A stretch of DNA of 64,000 bases from Enterococcus lemanii (GCF_016909125.1 NZ_JAFBFD010000004.1:35939-99938), one strand, 5' to 3'. Counted from the first letter of the stretch, positions 26,538-36,650 are shown. Notes: generated by a model not told the origin, from the sequence alone. Made by a program: numbers and translations.

Positions 26538-26543
26538 ATTGAA

Positions 26544-26570
26544 TTGTCGCTAGTCTTTGACTAGCGACAA
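26544..26570 (+). promoter_or_regulatory. stem-loop between lplA and lplB
   Basis: A perfect 11-bp stem (26544-26554 with 26560-26570) with a 5-base loop and no T tail. Such intercistronic hairpins after binding-protein genes usually stabilise the upstream message or reduce read-through, giving an excess of binding protein over permease. Confidence 0.7.
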
Positions 26571-26595
26571 GCAATATTTGTAAAGGAGGTAGCAA

Positions 26596-27576
26596 ATGAA
26601 TCAAGCAAGAGGAAAGTTAATTATGAATAAAAAAATAAAACAATCAACTTCGTCGTCAAGCCGTTCAAAATGGGAGAATACGAAAATTCATATTATTAAT
26701 AATAAATGGCTTTATATTATGACGTTACCGGGGTTGTTATATTTTTTGATTTTTAAATATGCACCGATGTATGGTGTAATTATCGCTTTTAAAGATTACG
26801 TTCCATTTCTAGGAATCCACGGAAGTAAATGGGTAGGGCTTCAAAATTTTCACGATTTTTTTATTAATCCAGATTTCATGAGAATTATGGGGAATACGTT
26901 AATTCTATCTTTTTTAAGTATTGTCATTTCATTCCCAGCACCTATTATCCTAGCAATTTTATTAAATGAACTTTCTAAAGCTATTTACAAACGAGTCATT
27001 CAAACGATGGTATATGTGCCACATTTTCTATCATGGGCAATTGTTGTGAGTATTACTGCTATTTTGTTTTCAGTAAATGGTGGAATTATTACAGAAATTG
27101 TTAGGATGTTGACTGGTAGAGAGATTAATTTCTTATCCGATCCGAATTGGTTTCGACCAATGATTATTTTACAAGGGATTTGGAAAGAAATTGGGTGGGG
27201 GACCATCATTTTCTTAGCTGCTTTAGCGGGCGTTGACCAAGAGCAATATGAAGCAGCTATTATGGACGGCGCAGGTCGGTTTAGAAGAGTTTGGCACATT
27301 ACCTTACCAGCAATTAGAAGTACGATTGTAATTATGTTAATTTTAAAAGTAGGTTCCATTTTAACTTCAGGATTTGATCAAATCTACTTAATGACGAACG
27401 CACTAAATCGCTCTGTCGCAGATGTATTTGATACTTATGTCTATATGATGGGGATTACTCAAGGAGCTTATAGTTATAGTACGGCAGTTGGATTATTTAA
27501 ATCTGTTGTTGGCATAATTCTAGTGTTATCAACGAATAAACTAGCAAAAGCATTTGGCGAAAGTGGTTTCTATTAA
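26596..27576 (+). CDS. lplB: ABC sugar permease (LplB/YteP-like)
   Basis: 326 residues with six hydrophobic segments after a basic N-terminus of about 45 residues. It has the start KWLYIMTLPGLLYFLIFKYAP typical of the family and the EAA loop EQYEAAIMDGAGRFRRVWHITLP (about residues 218-240), which contacts the ATPase. AAAGGAGG lies before ATG 26596. It works with LplA and LplC; no ATPase gene is in the window, so a shared MsmX-type ATPase is expected. Confidence 0.93.
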   Translation: MNQARGKLIMNKKIKQSTSSSSRSKWENTKIHIINNKWLYIMTLPGLLYFLIFKYAPMYGVIIAFKDYVPFLGIHGSKWVGLQNFHDFFINPDFMRIMGNTLILSFLSIVISFPAPIILAILLNELSKAIYKRVIQTMVYVPHFLSWAIVVSITAILFSVNGGIITEIVRMLTGREINFLSDPNWFRPMIILQGIWKEIGWGTIIFLAALAGVDQEQYEAAIMDGAGRFRRVWHITLPAIRSTIVIMLILKVGSILTSGFDQIYLMTNALNRSVADVFDTYVYMMGITQGAYSYSTAVGLFKSVVGIILVLSTNKLAKAFGESGFY

Positions 27577-27593
27577 TAAAGGGAGGATGCACA

Positions 27594-28472
27594 ATGAATA
27601 AATTACATAATACAAAAGCAGGAAAAGTATTTGATGTTTTTAATATCATTTTCTTATTTTCTTTAGCGATTATTATGATACTGCCATTTATCTATGTGAT
27701 TGCAGCGTCATTTTCAACAGAGTCAGAAATTGTGACACGCTCCTTCTTCTTATGGCCAAAAGAAATATCATTGGAATCGTATCGCTATATTTTATCAACA
27801 CCGGCTTTTATCCGAAGTTTAATCATAACAATTGGAGTAACGATTGTCGGGACACTCGTTCAATTGTTCTTTACTTTTTCTTTTGCATATCCACTATCTC
27901 GATCATATTTAAAAGGACGAAAAGTGTTATTAAATATGGTTATTGTTGCAATGTTATTTTCAGGAGGAATGATTCCAACCTTTTTAGTTGTAAAAGGATT
28001 AGGTCTTCTAGATACTTATTGGGCTTTGATTTTACCAGCAGCGATTAGTCCGTTTAACTTAATGATTATCAAGAACTTTTTTCAAGAAATACCAATGGAA
28101 CTAGAAGAGTCCGCTCGTATGGACGGCGCTAGTGAACTCACCATTTTTTCTAAGATTATGTTACCTTTGTCAAAACCAGTGATTGCAACTTTTACTCTTT
28201 TTTATGCAGTCGGTATTTGGAATGATTTTATGAGTGGGCTTTTGTATATTAACGATAGTGCAAAATGGCCAATACAATTATTATTACGCCAAATAACTTT
28301 ATCTTCAAGCGCTTTAAATAACGAAGCACTTCTAGATCCCAATTACATTCCGCCAGAGCAAGGTATAAAATTTGCAGTTATCGTCGTAGCAACGTTACCT
28401 ATTTTAATTTTTTATCCTTTTTTGCAAAAGCATTTTGCAAAAGGGATGATGGTAGGTTCTGTAAAAGGATAA
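27594..28472 (+). CDS. lplC: ABC sugar permease (LplC/YtcP-like)
   Basis: 292 residues, six hydrophobic segments, with the EAA loop ELEESARMDGASELTIFSKIMLP (about 171-193) and the C-terminal FLQKHFAKGMMVGSVKG found in this permease type. It lies 17 bases after lplB and is followed by a terminator, which closes the six-gene unit that starts with DUF1961. Confidence 0.93.
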   Translation: MNKLHNTKAGKVFDVFNIIFLFSLAIIMILPFIYVIAASFSTESEIVTRSFFLWPKEISLESYRYILSTPAFIRSLIITIGVTIVGTLVQLFFTFSFAYPLSRSYLKGRKVLLNMVIVAMLFSGGMIPTFLVVKGLGLLDTYWALILPAAISPFNLMIIKNFFQEIPMELEESARMDGASELTIFSKIMLPLSKPVIATFTLFYAVGIWNDFMSGLLYINDSAKWPIQLLLRQITLSSSALNNEALLDPNYIPPEQGIKFAVIVVATLPILIFYPFLQKHFAKGMMVGSVKG

Positions 28473-28525
28473 GATTAAAAAATTTCGAGTATAAACTTAA
28501 TCATTTGAATTCATTCATAAAAAAT

Positions 28526-28565
28526 AATGCTCGAGACACTTTCAATGTTGACTCGAGTATTTTTA
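28526..28565 (+). terminator. terminator after lplC
   Basis: A CTCGAG-centred stem (28526-28535 with 28552-28561) is followed by T5. The following genes are in the same direction, so partial read-through is possible. Confidence 0.65.
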
Positions 28566-28585
28566 TTTGAGAGGGACTATAAAAA

Positions 28586-30694
28586 ATGACAAGTATAAAT
28601 GATGAACGAATAACAAAAATTTATACCAAATTAACTAAGCTAACGAATCGTTATATAGAAGAAAACCCAATTGTTGCCCCTGTTTATCGGATTTCCCTAG
28701 AGAATAATTTTCATAGAAATCATAAATTTCGTTATGAGCTATTCTTTGAAAAAAAATATCCGGAATCCAAAATTGGCAGTTGGGTCTGTAATTGGGGAAG
28801 GTTAAAATGTGAACCAAATCAAATATTTGATTTTTATATAAATCCTCATAGTCCAACAATTATCAAAATAAATCAGCAAATTGTTTATAAAAGTGGGCTG
28901 ATAGCTGAAAACAGAAGAAATGAAGCAGAATATTTTCGCTATACTGCAAAAAATGAAACCGAATTATCAATTCAAATTATTTCACAAAAAACAAAAATTG
29001 GTTGGGGCTGTGAGTTTGGTAGTGCTCGAATAAAGTCAAATCCAATCTATGTAACTGGTCCAACGAAAGAACGTAAAGAAATTGAAGGCTTTGTACATAC
29101 ATCCCCTCAAGAAAGTTGGATGAACTATCCTTATCAATTAGATGATCCTGAAGAAAAATATTTTCTTCAGCCACGGCTTAATTGGACAGATGAAGAAAAG
29201 AAATTACCTTTGATAAAAAGATTAGGAGGTGAACCGGATCAATATTTCTATGGTATTTTTTCTGCAACTTTTCTGGAATCAAAAGAATATTTTTTCTCCT
29301 GCAATTATCCGAAAGCTCATTTTTATTTGGATGGAAAAAAAATAGAAAATAAGACGAATTTATTTGTGAAACAAGGAAGTTATGATGTCGTTGTTATTTT
29401 TAAAGATGAAGGTAACTATTTAAATCAATTGCTAGTTCACATTGCCCATAACAATGAAACAATTACTTTAAAGTCAGCTTTCTCAGATTCGTTCCCAGTA
29501 ATTTCTTATTTGGGGCCTTTCTCCTCTTTGGAACACTCGCTTCCTGAAGTTATTAGTAAAAGAAATGTCGTTCAGAATCGGTTTTGGAAATTAGATGCAC
29601 CAGCACAGACCATGCGCATTTTCTTAACAAGCTCATTGTTTGGTCAGTGGAATTATCCTTTAGGTGTGACGTTGAGAGGTTTGTATACTTATGCGAAACA
29701 ATTTCATCGAGAAGATGTTGCGCGGTATGTAAAAGAACATATTGAACTTTGTACGACACATTATGAATATGCGCTATGGGATACAAAACATTTTGGGGCA
29801 CCAGAAATTAATAAAAATATTGTTTTAATTGATAGTTTAGATGACTGTGGTTCATTTGGACGAGCTATTTTAGAAGTGCTTAAATATGACGATGTGGCAG
29901 AAAGTGAGCGAGTATTAGCAGATATCGCTACCTATATCATGGAAAAACAAGGACGCCAGCCAAATGGGATGTTGTATCGAGTAAATGCGCACATGTCATT
30001 AATGGAAAATACTGCATGGGCAGATGATACTTATATGAGTGTCCCCTTTTTAGTTGCGTATAGTCAATATAAAAAAGCACCAAAGTATCTAAAAGAAGCA
30101 CAGCAACAACTACTATGGTCTATTCAGTACCTTTGGCAACCAGACAAGCGACTTTTTGGTCATGTTTATAATTTTGAATGGCAAACAAGTAATGATATCC
30201 CCTGGGGAAGAGGGAATGGTTGGGTACTATTATCATTGACTGAAACCTTGTTACACACAAGTGAAAAAGCTGAAGAATATGACATGCTAAAACAAGTATA
30301 CCAATCTTTTATTCAAGAAATATTAGAATTGATTGGACCTAACGCGATGTGGCATCAGTTATTGGATGATACGGACTCTTATGAAGAAACTTCCTGTTCG
30401 GCAATTATCTTATTTAACTTAGGCATTGCCTTGAGAGAAAATTGGTTAGAAAATCCAAATAAAGAACTTTTATCAATATTATCTAATTCGTGGGAATCCT
30501 TATCTAGTAAAATGATTGATGAAGATGGGAATTTGCATGGCGTCTGCAAAGGGTCGGGTTACTCTTTTAGTCGCGATTACTATAAATTTGAGTTAGGTAC
30601 GAAAGTAAATGATACGCACGGAATAGGAATAGTACTAATGGCAGGCTGTGAAGTACTGAAACAAAGAAGAGGAGAGCCGAATGAAAACACTTAG
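28586..30694 (+). CDS. GH105-type hydrolase with about 300-residue N-terminal extension
   Basis: 702 residues. The C-terminal part (about 330-700) is an alpha/alpha barrel like GH105, with WNYPLGVTLRGLYTYA, the catalytic WADDTYMSVPF (Asp481) and IPWGRGNGWVLLSLTE. The N-terminal part contains at least two beta-rich modules (about 45-150 and 215-290; SKEYFFSCNYPKAHFYLDG resembles a PA14/sandwich strand pattern) that the ordinary 370-residue GH105 enzymes lack. No signal peptide. Likely a second unsaturated-uronyl hydrolase with different substrate branching. It overlaps the next gene by 14 bases. Confidence 0.82.
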   Translation: MTSINDERITKIYTKLTKLTNRYIEENPIVAPVYRISLENNFHRNHKFRYELFFEKKYPESKIGSWVCNWGRLKCEPNQIFDFYINPHSPTIIKINQQIVYKSGLIAENRRNEAEYFRYTAKNETELSIQIISQKTKIGWGCEFGSARIKSNPIYVTGPTKERKEIEGFVHTSPQESWMNYPYQLDDPEEKYFLQPRLNWTDEEKKLPLIKRLGGEPDQYFYGIFSATFLESKEYFFSCNYPKAHFYLDGKKIENKTNLFVKQGSYDVVVIFKDEGNYLNQLLVHIAHNNETITLKSAFSDSFPVISYLGPFSSLEHSLPEVISKRNVVQNRFWKLDAPAQTMRIFLTSSLFGQWNYPLGVTLRGLYTYAKQFHREDVARYVKEHIELCTTHYEYALWDTKHFGAPEINKNIVLIDSLDDCGSFGRAILEVLKYDDVAESERVLADIATYIMEKQGRQPNGMLYRVNAHMSLMENTAWADDTYMSVPFLVAYSQYKKAPKYLKEAQQQLLWSIQYLWQPDKRLFGHVYNFEWQTSNDIPWGRGNGWVLLSLTETLLHTSEKAEEYDMLKQVYQSFIQEILELIGPNAMWHQLLDDTDSYEETSCSAIILFNLGIALRENWLENPNKELLSILSNSWESLSSKMIDEDGNLHGVCKGSGYSFSRDYYKFELGTKVNDTHGIGIVLMAGCEVLKQRRGEPNENT

Positions 30695-32990
30695 AGAGGC
30701 ATTCATTACTCCTGATGAGGATTATACGCCTTATCCATTTTGGTTTTGGAATGGAGAATTGTCTCATACAGAAATCAAAAAACAAATTCATGATTTCTTT
30801 GCTAAAGGGATACATGGTTTCGTTATTCATCCAAGAATGGGTATACCAAAAGAAATTCCTTATCTTTCGGAACAATTTTTTTCTTTTGTGAAAACAGCTG
30901 TTGAACAGGCAACGGAGTTAAACATGAAAGTTATTTTATATGATGAAGGGATGTACCCTTCTGGTTCAGCGAATGGGCACGTAGTCCGAACGCATCCAGA
31001 ATATGCATCCAAAGGAATTTATGTTACTAGGGTTGAAGATTACAAGAAAGATTGTAAAGGGTTTCGTAAGGTGTTATTCTTTTTTAAATGGATTAATCAA
31101 ACTGTTTTTGAAGTTGCTACAATCGAACAGGCAACACATGTTCTAGTACATGAAGATAGCGGTGGGACAATTCGTGGAATCCATTTTGGAGAAGACGATG
31201 GTGAAGTGTCTGCGCCACCATCCGCTGATTTATTAAATCCTAAAGCTTGTCGTTTATTTATTGATTATACACATGAAGAATATTTTAAACATCTGTCGCC
31301 CTATTTTGGTAATACGATTCAAGGTTTTTTTACGGATGAACCAGCGATTCTCGGACGCAACCATCACTCAAAGATGCGCCCCTATAATGAATATTTAGCA
31401 GAAAAATTAAAGAAGATTGGCATTGGGATGAAAGACTTGCCGAAGCTTTTTTTAGATAATCCAGAGCGTCAAAAAATAACCGAAAAGTATCAAAGTTGTG
31501 TTACGGATCAATTAGAAGAAAGCTACTATCAGCCGATTTCTAATTGGTGTACAAATCATCAAATTTACTTAACAGGACACCCGCACGATGCCCACGATAT
31601 TGGTCTGTTGAAATATTTTCATTTGCCGGGTCAAGATGTTGTTTGGCGTTGGATTGGTCCAGAAGATGAACTAGGAATCAAAGGACGGGAGTCAGTTACA
31701 GGTAAATCAGCTTCTGATGCAGCTCGACACGCCCAACGTGAAAGAAATGCGAATGAATGTTTTGGTTGTTGTGGAAGCGATGGCAACCAGTGGTCTTTTT
31801 CTGCAGATGAGATGAAGTGGTATTTAGATTGGTTATTTGTTCGGGGATGTAATTTCATTATTCCTCACGCTTTTTTTTATTCACTAGAAGGTAAAAGAAA
31901 AGAAGATCGTGCACCTGATGTAGGGAGAAACAACTTATGGTGGCCACACTATCACTATTTTACTGATTATATAAAACGAATGTCTTATATGATGAGCCAG
32001 CAATACAATTTGACCAACATCGCGGTAATTTGCGAGAAAACACACCTGCCATATGAAGGAATTGAAGTGCTTTATCAAAATCAAATGGAGTTTAACTATT
32101 TGGAAGTTGATTATTTATTGGCAAATCAATTTAACCTAAAAGATGAATTCCTTTGTATTGCTAAACAAAAGTATAACGTTTTGTTCATTGAAGACCGACA
32201 CCCTGATTTAGAATTCATTTTATTGAAGTTACAAAAATTTCAAGAAGTTGGCGGACAGGTCTTCATTATAAATGAAAAAAATAGTTTTGAGAGCTACTTA
32301 GAAGACTTAAAATTACAAACGAATCGCTTAGTTGAAATGAAAGGTGAAACAAGAGCGCTCCGATATACAGAATTCATTAAAGAAGAGCAACAAATAATTG
32401 GACTATCAAATGAAGGCGATGAAACATTATCCTTTGATATCTTCTGTTCTCCTAAGTATCAGACGGTGCAAATTTGGAATCCTTGGAAGGGAAAAATTAC
32501 CCCTCAATCTATCAATAAAGGTAGCGTAAGCTTAGTATTAAATAGAAGAGAATTTATTTTTTTAACGTTTGAAGAAACTGTTCAATCAAGAGAAAAGACA
32601 AGAAATAAACGCAACAAACAATTGGATTACACATTTAAAACATCACCAATTCCCTTAAAAAATTTAGAATCTTGGACGAAAGAAAAAAAGACACGGTTTT
32701 ATTCGGGGACAATTACTTATGATTTTGAATTCTTTATTTCAAAAGAAGAGTATGATTCTTTACCTAAATTGGTTCAATTAGATTTAGGAAGAGTCGAAAA
32801 TATAGTGACAATATTCGTTGATGGGGAAGAAAAAGAAACACTTTTTTGGTCACCATATCAATTTACTCTCTCAAAAGACAGTTTGTTTAATAAGCAGATT
32901 TCTTTTGAAGTTACAAATACTTTAGCAAATGAAATGGATCGAGTACCACTCGAGTCAGGCTTACTAGGTCCAATCGAGATAAACTATTAA
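30681..32990 (+). CDS. glycoside hydrolase, GH106/alpha-L-rhamnosidase-like
   Basis: 769 residues. The N-terminus YPFWFWNGELSHTEIKKQI and GIHGFVIHPRMGIP belongs to the large TIM-barrel family related to GH106 rhamnosidases; the barrel continues with YDEGMYPSGSANG and FTDEPAILG (candidate catalytic acid residues), and a C-terminal jelly-roll region follows (about 620-769). It is shorter than Bacteroides GH106 enzymes and has no signal peptide. Coupled to the upstream GH105-like gene (14-base overlap). Removal of rhamnose from imported oligosaccharides is the inferred role. Confidence 0.75.
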   Translation: MKTLREAFITPDEDYTPYPFWFWNGELSHTEIKKQIHDFFAKGIHGFVIHPRMGIPKEIPYLSEQFFSFVKTAVEQATELNMKVILYDEGMYPSGSANGHVVRTHPEYASKGIYVTRVEDYKKDCKGFRKVLFFFKWINQTVFEVATIEQATHVLVHEDSGGTIRGIHFGEDDGEVSAPPSADLLNPKACRLFIDYTHEEYFKHLSPYFGNTIQGFFTDEPAILGRNHHSKMRPYNEYLAEKLKKIGIGMKDLPKLFLDNPERQKITEKYQSCVTDQLEESYYQPISNWCTNHQIYLTGHPHDAHDIGLLKYFHLPGQDVVWRWIGPEDELGIKGRESVTGKSASDAARHAQRERNANECFGCCGSDGNQWSFSADEMKWYLDWLFVRGCNFIIPHAFFYSLEGKRKEDRAPDVGRNNLWWPHYHYFTDYIKRMSYMMSQQYNLTNIAVICEKTHLPYEGIEVLYQNQMEFNYLEVDYLLANQFNLKDEFLCIAKQKYNVLFIEDRHPDLEFILLKLQKFQEVGGQVFIINEKNSFESYLEDLKLQTNRLVEMKGETRALRYTEFIKEEQQIIGLSNEGDETLSFDIFCSPKYQTVQIWNPWKGKITPQSINKGSVSLVLNRREFIFLTFEETVQSREKTRNKRNKQLDYTFKTSPIPLKNLESWTKEKKTRFYSGTITYDFEFFISKEEYDSLPKLVQLDLGRVENIVTIFVDGEEKETLFWSPYQFTLSKDSLFNKQISFEVTNTLANEMDRVPLESGLLGPIEINY

Positions 32991-33004
32991 AGGAGATTAT
33001 GTGG

Positions 33005-33829
33005 ATGCAATACTATATTTGCTACCCAGAAGGAAAACATAAAGCGCTAACACTTAGTTATGATGACGGTAAAATAATGGATAAAAGGTTAATCGAACTT
33101 TTTAATCAGTATCAAATAAAGGGAACGTTTCATTTGAATGGTGGACTTTTCCCGGATATAAACGAACAAGCGGATCAAGAACGAATCCCAAGTACCGAAG
33201 TTAAAGAGTTGTACTTTAACCACGAGGTCGCTACACATACTTATACTCATCCAACAATCGAACGTTGCCCGTTACCAGTAGTAGTAGACGAAATTATGAG
33301 AGATCGTCAACAACTTGAACAGTTAGTGAACTATCCAGTACAAGGATTGTCGTATCCAAATGGTTCTTTTTCTAAAGAAATCAAAGAAATTCTACCGGCT
33401 TTAGGGATTGAATATGCTAGGGTCGTTGGAAGTAGCCACCACTATGGGCTACCTAACGACTGGTATGAGTGGCAAGCAACGTGTCACCATAATCAAAGAC
33501 TGATGGAACATGCAAAAGAGTTCGTATCGCTTGCAAAAACACAGTATCTTTATTTGTTTTATGTTTGGGGGCACAGCTATGAGTTTGATAACGATCAAAA
33601 TTGGTGTTTAATTGAGGAATTTTGTGAATATATTGGAAAAAGAGAAGATATTTGGTATTGCACGAATATTGAATTTACGCGTTACATGGCAAACGCCAAA
33701 AGAGTTGTATTTTCAGTAGATGGTTCAATCGCACTAAACCCCAGTGCTGAAGTAATTTGGTATCGGATTAATGGAAAAATATTTTCTTTAAAACCAGGCA
33801 CAAATTATCTTGATTTTAGCAACAAATAA
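33005..33829 (+). CDS. polysaccharide-deacetylase-like (NodB fold) protein
   Basis: 274 residues. LTLSYDDGKIMDKRLIE carries the first metal/catalytic Asp motif, EVATHTYTHPTIE is the HxxxH metal-binding motif, and GLSYPNGSFSKEI is the third motif of carbohydrate esterase family 4. ATG 33005 gives a 9-base spacing to AAAGGAG; ATG 32999 is too close. No signal peptide, which is unusual for CE4 enzymes acting on cell wall, and it lies between a rhamnosidase-like gene and an oxidoreductase. Removal of acetyl groups from intracellular oligosaccharides is the inferred role. Confidence 0.8.
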   Translation: MQYYICYPEGKHKALTLSYDDGKIMDKRLIELFNQYQIKGTFHLNGGLFPDINEQADQERIPSTEVKELYFNHEVATHTYTHPTIERCPLPVVVDEIMRDRQQLEQLVNYPVQGLSYPNGSFSKEIKEILPALGIEYARVVGSSHHYGLPNDWYEWQATCHHNQRLMEHAKEFVSLAKTQYLYLFYVWGHSYEFDNDQNWCLIEEFCEYIGKREDIWYCTNIEFTRYMANAKRVVFSVDGSIALNPSAEVIWYRINGKIFSLKPGTNYLDFSNK

Positions 33830-33847
33830 AAAAAGGAGATTCAAAGA

Positions 33848-35134
33848 ATGGTTAAAAAAAGGTATGTACAAGTTGGTACAGGTGGACGCGCGCGCTTTTT
33901 CTATGAGGCAATTGCGAGCACGTACAAAGAAACAAGTGAACTCGTTGGTTTTTGTGATTTATCACAGACAAGAATGGATTATGCGAATAAAGTTATTTCG
34001 CAATCACATGGACATGCGCAAGTCCCAACCTATGCGTATCAAGATTTCGAACGCATGTTAGATGAAACTAAGCCAGATTTTGTCATAGTCACTACCGTGG
34101 ATCGTAATCACCATGATTATATTATTCGTTCCATGGAAAAAGGGTACGACGTGATTAGTGAAAAACCGATGACCATCGATGCAAAAAAGACCCAAGAAAT
34201 TATTGATTGTCAAAAAAGAACCGGGCGATCTTTACGGGTGACGTTTAATTACCGTTATGCTCCTCACAACACAAAAGTACGTGAATTAATTCGCGACGGT
34301 GTGATTGGCGACGTCTTTTCTGTTCATTTTGAGTGGCTTTTAAATACCAAACATGGAGCCGACTACTTTAGAAGATGGCACCGTAACAAATTAAATAGTG
34401 GTGGCTTATTGGTTCATAAATCAACGCATCATTTTGATTTAGTTAATTTTTGGATTCAAAGTCAACCGCAAACCGTCTTTGCTTTTGGTGATTTGAACTT
34501 TTACGGAATGAAAAATGCGGAAAAAAGAGGGCTCGAACATTTTAGCTATCGTTACCATGGCGATCCCCATGCAAAAGATGATCCCTTTGCAATTGATTTA
34601 GAAAGCTCAGAAGAATTAAGAGAATTATATCTTAAGGCCGAATCTGATAGCGGGTATATTCGTGATCGCAATGTTTTTTCTGATGATATATCGATTGAAG
34701 ATACGATGGGAGTGACTGTCAAATATCGTAGCGGTGCCATTTTAACTTATTCTTTAAATGCGTATATGCCTTGGGAAGGTTTTAATGTGGCCATTAATGG
34801 CAGTAAAGGCCGAATCGAAATGAAAATTGTGGAACAATCGTATATTAATGCGGGTGGCGAAAAAGAAAACGAGGGTGCAGTTGTTGGACAAACATTAATG
34901 GTTTATCCAATGTTTGGTGCACCTTATGAAGTGACCATTGATGAGCAAGCCGGTGGCCATGGTGGTGGCGACCCAATTTTATTAAATGATTTATTTGGTG
35001 TACCTGTGGAAGATGAGTTTAATCGCGCAGCAAGCCACGTGGATGGAGCACTTTCTATTTTAACAGGAATTGCTGGGAATCAATCGATTGCTTCTGGCCA
35101 GGCGATTCAAGTAGCCGATTTGGTTGAGTTTTAG
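33848..35134 (+). CDS. Gfo/Idh/MocA-family oxidoreductase
   Basis: 428 residues: an N-terminal Rossmann domain (1-about 130, with YVQVGTGGRARFFYEA for NAD(P) binding and YDVISEKPMTID carrying the EKP motif) and a C-terminal alpha/beta substrate domain with GGLLVHKSTHHFDLVNFW (catalytic-type His). Members oxidise or rearrange sugars and sugar acids or cleave glycosides through a transient keto step. As the last gene of the unit after the deacetylase-like gene, it probably acts on an oligosaccharide end sugar; substrate unknown. Confidence 0.87.
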   Translation: MVKKRYVQVGTGGRARFFYEAIASTYKETSELVGFCDLSQTRMDYANKVISQSHGHAQVPTYAYQDFERMLDETKPDFVIVTTVDRNHHDYIIRSMEKGYDVISEKPMTIDAKKTQEIIDCQKRTGRSLRVTFNYRYAPHNTKVRELIRDGVIGDVFSVHFEWLLNTKHGADYFRRWHRNKLNSGGLLVHKSTHHFDLVNFWIQSQPQTVFAFGDLNFYGMKNAEKRGLEHFSYRYHGDPHAKDDPFAIDLESSEELRELYLKAESDSGYIRDRNVFSDDISIEDTMGVTVKYRSGAILTYSLNAYMPWEGFNVAINGSKGRIEMKIVEQSYINAGGEKENEGAVVGQTLMVYPMFGAPYEVTIDEQAGGHGGGDPILLNDLFGVPVEDEFNRAASHVDGALSILTGIAGNQSIASGQAIQVADLVEF

Positions 35135-35156
35135 AGTAATGAGTATTTAAATAATC

Positions 35157-35205
35157 AAAAAAAACGTACGACAGACAGTAAAATCTGCGCACGTTTTTTT
35201 TTTGA
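35157..35205. terminator. bidirectional terminator between convergent units
   Basis: An imperfect stem (AAAACGT..CAGA / TCTG..ACGTTTT) has A-rich and T9 sides. It serves the oxidoreductase unit on the plus strand and the response-regulator gene on the minus strand. Confidence 0.75.
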
Positions 35206-36648
35206 TTAAAGGGTTTGTTTACTCTTTTGCTTTATCGTATATTGTTTAGGAGTCTTTCCAACATGTTTTTTAAATAATTGCACAAAATATTCTGGAGAAT
35301 TCCCAAAACCTACCATAGATGAAACTTCATATACTTTATAGTTATCATTTAATAATTCTTTCGCTTTTTCAATTCGATAGTTCGTTAATCGAGTTGTGAA
35401 CCTTTGCCCGGTTTGTTGCTGATAAACTTTGCCAACATAATCAGGGTTTAAAAATAAAAGTGTATTTGCTAACCATTTCATTGATAGTTGCTCTTGATCA
35501 TAATATTTTTCAATAATCAGATTCACTTTTTTTACAATACTAGATTCATTTTCGACTTCTAACGCGGTCTCTAATAAATGAATAGCGTGGGTAACTAAAT
35601 AGTGGACGTCTTTCCAATTGTTTAAAAGCATTATTTTAGGTGCGTAATCAATAAATAGTGGGTCTTTATTCATTGGGAACCTTTTGAAAAAAGTTTCTAA
35701 TAAATCAATAATTTGTAAGCGGACGAGTTGCACTGGATAAAGTGATTTTTTGTATTCTATAAAAAGTTGATCAATTAAAGTTAAAGCAAGATGGAGTTCT
35801 CGCTTATCTAGAGCTTTGAAAAAATTAAGCTGAAATTGAGTATAAAGCTCTGGATTCCATTGTTTAAAAATATCATTTTGAGAGTAAATAGTAACTTCAT
35901 CAAAATAAAATTGTCGATCAAAATAATTTCGAGCTTGGTTGATATTATTTTTTAAAGATTCTGAATTCAAATTGTAAGAATAGAGAATAAAAATATTTTT
36001 ATCAATCAGTTCTTTGAATAAAGATAAAACTTGATTGGTATCAACAAAAGTATCGCTAAATAAAAAGTAACCCGTTTTTTTTATATGCCCGCTAATAATC
36101 GAATAAGTATCGATTATGGGTTCCAACGCATTATAAATTGTTGGATAATAAGTGGAATCATAGGTATACAAGTGCATAGGGAAATCTAATTCAGAAGGCC
36201 AGGAGCAACAATCTGAATTGCTTAAAAAGCGCTCAATTTGTTCTTTGATAAATAGTTGCTGCTCTATTTTATTTTTTTCAGTTTTAATTAAGACTTTTCT
36301 TAGAGTTTCTTCTAATTCAAATTTTCTAATTGGTTTTTCTAGGAAATGATGTACTCCCAAAGTAATTGCCTCTTTAGCATAACTATATGAGCCGAATCCT
36401 GTTAGAATAATAGCTTCTAGAGTAGGATTTTTTTCTTTCAATAATCGAATTAATTCTAACCCGTTTAATTCGGGCATATTAATGTCTGTTAAAATAACAT
36501 CTACAGTATGAGTAGAACAATATTCTAAGGCTTTTTTACTAGAATAAAAGACAGAGACGACTTCAAGTGGATAATTGGATTGATTAATTAGTTTTTTCAA
36601 TCCGTTGGCAATAAGTGGTTCATCATCAACAATGACTATTTTGCTCAT
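35206..36648 (-). CDS. yesN: YesN-type response regulator with AraC output domain
   Basis: 480 residues. The receiver domain (1-120) has the acidic pair in IVDDEP, phosphoacceptor Asp55 region VDVILTDINMPELNG, and the Lys in LEKPI. A helical middle follows, and the C-terminus (about 375-475) has two AraC helices (LANTLLFLNPDYVGKVYQQ and VSSMVGFGNSPEYFVQLFKKHVG). It lies two bases after its partner kinase gene. Presumed to activate the divergent YesOPQ-like transporter and the island. Confidence 0.92.
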   Translation of the reverse strand: MSKIVIVDDEPLIANGLKKLINQSNYPLEVVSVFYSSKKALEYCSTHTVDVILTDINMPELNGLELIRLLKEKNPTLEAIILTGFGSYSYAKEAITLGVHHFLEKPIRKFELEETLRKVLIKTEKNKIEQQLFIKEQIERFLSNSDCCSWPSELDFPMHLYTYDSTYYPTIYNALEPIIDTYSIISGHIKKTGYFLFSDTFVDTNQVLSLFKELIDKNIFILYSYNLNSESLKNNINQARNYFDRQFYFDEVTIYSQNDIFKQWNPELYTQFQLNFFKALDKRELHLALTLIDQLFIEYKKSLYPVQLVRLQIIDLLETFFKRFPMNKDPLFIDYAPKIMLLNNWKDVHYLVTHAIHLLETALEVENESSIVKKVNLIIEKYYDQEQLSMKWLANTLLFLNPDYVGKVYQQQTGQRFTTRLTNYRIEKAKELLNDNYKVYEVSSMVGFGNSPEYFVQLFKKHVGKTPKQYTIKQKSKQTL

Positions 36649-36650
36649 AG

